This document shows positions 62,006 through 64,000 of a stretch of 64,000 nt of DNA, piece by piece (within the stretch, counting starts at the first letter, position 1; every line of letters starts with the position of its first letter). The notes below the pieces were generated by a model that worked only from the letters and a program-made list of their open reading frames with translations, was not told where the DNA came from and searched no databases. Location of the stretch: contig CP136061.1 of the NCBI GenBank assembly GCA_032622095.1, positions 6,584,734 to 6,648,733 on the forward strand, given 5' to 3'. Made by a program: the position numbers and the translations under genes. Source of the stretch: Siphonodentalium dalli. Lineage: Eukaryota > Mollusca > Scaphopoda > Gadilida > Siphonodentaliidae.

Positions 62006-63905
62006 AGTAAGTTACAACTTTAGGCTCAACAAACTTATGAGATAATATTGACCACATTCACACACCTGGTCTAAAATAACGAGTCGAAACGTTATGTGAC
62101 ATGCGTTCAGCATGGCATATAGTCAGCAATCTGCAACTGATGATGGTCTTATCAAAACATTTTGGCATCTTTTTAACTCATTGGGAGTAATTTTCAAAAA
62201 AATTTAAATTCTACTTTTGGCATTAAATGAATCTTGTTTTGTGGGGTACGTTCTAAAACTATTTTCAAAATTCCAATAAACCGCTCCAGAATCCAGCCTC
62301 CACCTCAAAATTCATGTCATCAGAACGAGGAGCAATTTGTCTGCGAGAAATTGGGACCTTGGTCATCATCACATTTAGCCTCGAATCTTCTTTAATATGC
62401 CTAGCAGACAACCTCCCCTTTCTTTTGACATCCATACATTTGTGCACCACCTTCATTATGTGGGGAAATTATATGGCGGATATGTAGTAAGCCATTATTT
62501 CTTTCACTCTATTTATGTTGACAAACGGAAAGGCCGTAAGGTCCGTCAGCCAGTGCTCCATTCTGACTTGTTAATGTCATTCCGGAGGGCTAGGTGTGAT
62601 TTTCGTTGACCCGGGCAGATGTGTTACCTTGTTAGGCACCCACTTACCTGTATTGGTTAACCTATAATACTATAGGTTACATGTAATATTTCCATAGGCG
62701 ACAGTGTTAGAGTTAAGGGTCAGATGCACATTTTGCCAAAATTTCCTGGTATTTCAAAATGTATTTTCCCAAAATCTGTCATGAATTTCTTTGTGAAATA
62801 TGGTACAAGTGATTATTGTGGCCCTATATTTAAGAACTATCGACCAATACATATTATAACCTCATTTAATTCACTTTTAATTGGCACAAAAAATATTTAA
62901 AATTTCACTCTTTTCAGGTACATGTACCAAGAACTTCTGTAAAATAGATTTTTATTCAAAAGTGCAGTTCATATATACATGATATCATATCTGAAGAACA
63001 TGAGAGGAAACTTAATTATTCTTGATTCAGGAAATTTAACGATTACATTTGTATTTTTATTTAGAAAAGCAACTACCCATAAATAATGTTCTATATTTGA
63101 GAATTTTCATGCCATACCTGTTGATCAATGAACAATTGGGCTCAGATGACATTTGGGTCGTGGGTTCTTAACCATGTTAAAGGTCACCGCCATATCTCTT
63201 AACACTGTGTCCTAATTCCAGTTGATTTCTCCCTGCTTTAGTAGACCACACTGCATATCAACATTTGTTTTCATTGGGCTGGAATATTTGTGACTGCTTT
63301 ATTCTTCTTTATAATATATGGGGGTATGATGCCATATTATCCAATAAAAATCTAACTCAACTTTATAATACAAATGAAGCTCCTCTCATAGAGCCAAGAC
63401 AATGAAGCTATTTGATGATTGGAGTTGTGTCAGTTGACATAAATTTCGACTCAGTATATCATATAAATTCATCTTAATATATTATAATTATTACGGAGAT
63501 GTTTACGTCGACTGGAGTTATTCATGTGAAATTATTCATTATTCTAGCAGTTCTTGGTACCGAAAGGGACAACAAAGAAAATAATATTTTCATCCTCTCA
63601 AATGTATTAAAATCCATTGTTTTTGTCGTCTCTTAAAATATTTCTCAGATTGTACATAAAATGAAGATGATGACATGTGAAATGAAGATGATATGTGAAA
63701 TTCAAGATGATGATATGTGAAATTCAAGATTTTTCGCCAGAGAGATCCAGAGAAATTCTTTGTTGAAAATTTCTGGCCAATTATGGCTGGATGTATGCAA
63801 AATGTGCATCTCCCCCTTAAAAGGGTGTGGCTTGACACTTCATATAATCTTCACACACACACCTTCTGAGATACTTTCTAAGAGGGACCAGTCCAGGGAC
63901 CCGAC
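62006..63905. other. AT-rich spacer, no feature seen
   Basis: Short frames at 62265-62456 (minus) and 62397-62609 (plus) have no recognisable motif. A weak GATGATATGTGAAATTCAAG repeat is at 63660-63730. Confidence 0.5.
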
Positions 63906-64000
63906 CAAACTCCATGCATCGCCCTCTCCGTTATCACTGTGATATATCACTGCCACAAGGATGGTACTTTGAGGACCGATAAATCTATTTTTACATATTG
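63906..64000. mobile_element. Second copy of the 323-bp element (cut by window end)
   Basis: CAAACTCCATGCATCGCCCT and the following 75 bp match the inverse of 14866-14958 at about 88-90 per cent (shared CTGCCACAAGGATGGTACTT and AAATCTATTTTTACATA). The preceding 9 bp are GGACCCGAC. Confidence 0.85.

Overview
The window is nuclear DNA of an animal, not of a microbe. It holds one convincing protein-coding gene, an LRR-Ig-FN3 single-pass membrane receptor of the LRRN type. The rest is AT-rich, non-coding and densely packed with small palindromic transposons and minisatellites. Repeats that begin with a CCGTCCGT track (3119-3610) or contain 'gggccataact' (23080, 56140) resemble elements I associate with mollusc and other lophotrochozoan genomes. 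A lophotrochozoan, probably a mollusc, is therefore my best guess, but the sequence cannot settle the species.

Layout. 1-2150: end of a hairpin MITE, then two G/C-rich minisatellites facing each other. 2270-17600: family A (CAAGCC ends, two internal hairpins, 8-bp target duplication) and family B (CAGTAATGCCC ends, TA target) MITEs, with TTAA-flanked family C elements and several nested insertions. 17600-20000: two AT-rich minisatellites. 20000-30700: more A, B, C and D copies and a 773-bp TTA-flanked element (E1) inside a 33-bp minisatellite. 30837-34020: three consecutive tandem arrays (73, 41 and 11 bp). 35400-41020: poly-G, composite C/D palindromes and two 68-bp satellite arrays in opposite orientation. 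41092-43571: the LRRN-like gene, with an apparently intronless coding region. 43731-58190: further MITEs, a segmental duplication (47.4-49.3 kb), 18-, 23-, 68- and 102-bp arrays and the second TTA-flanked element (E2). 58190-63905: quiet DNA with one 1.2-kb transposon relic. The window ends inside a second copy of the 323-bp element seen at 14.6 kb.

The unusual biology is in the repeats. In family B, and once in family C, the two arms of one hairpin share private substitutions that are absent from other copies, so the arms evolve together within each insertion. Family C elements share one core palindrome but carry different outer ends. Several satellites look like amplified pieces of the MITEs beside them. 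Target-site duplications can be read directly for A (8 bp), C and D (TTAA), E (TTA) and the 14.6-kb element (9 bp), some against an empty site in a neighbouring repeat unit. I found no RNA gene, CRISPR array or prokaryotic feature.
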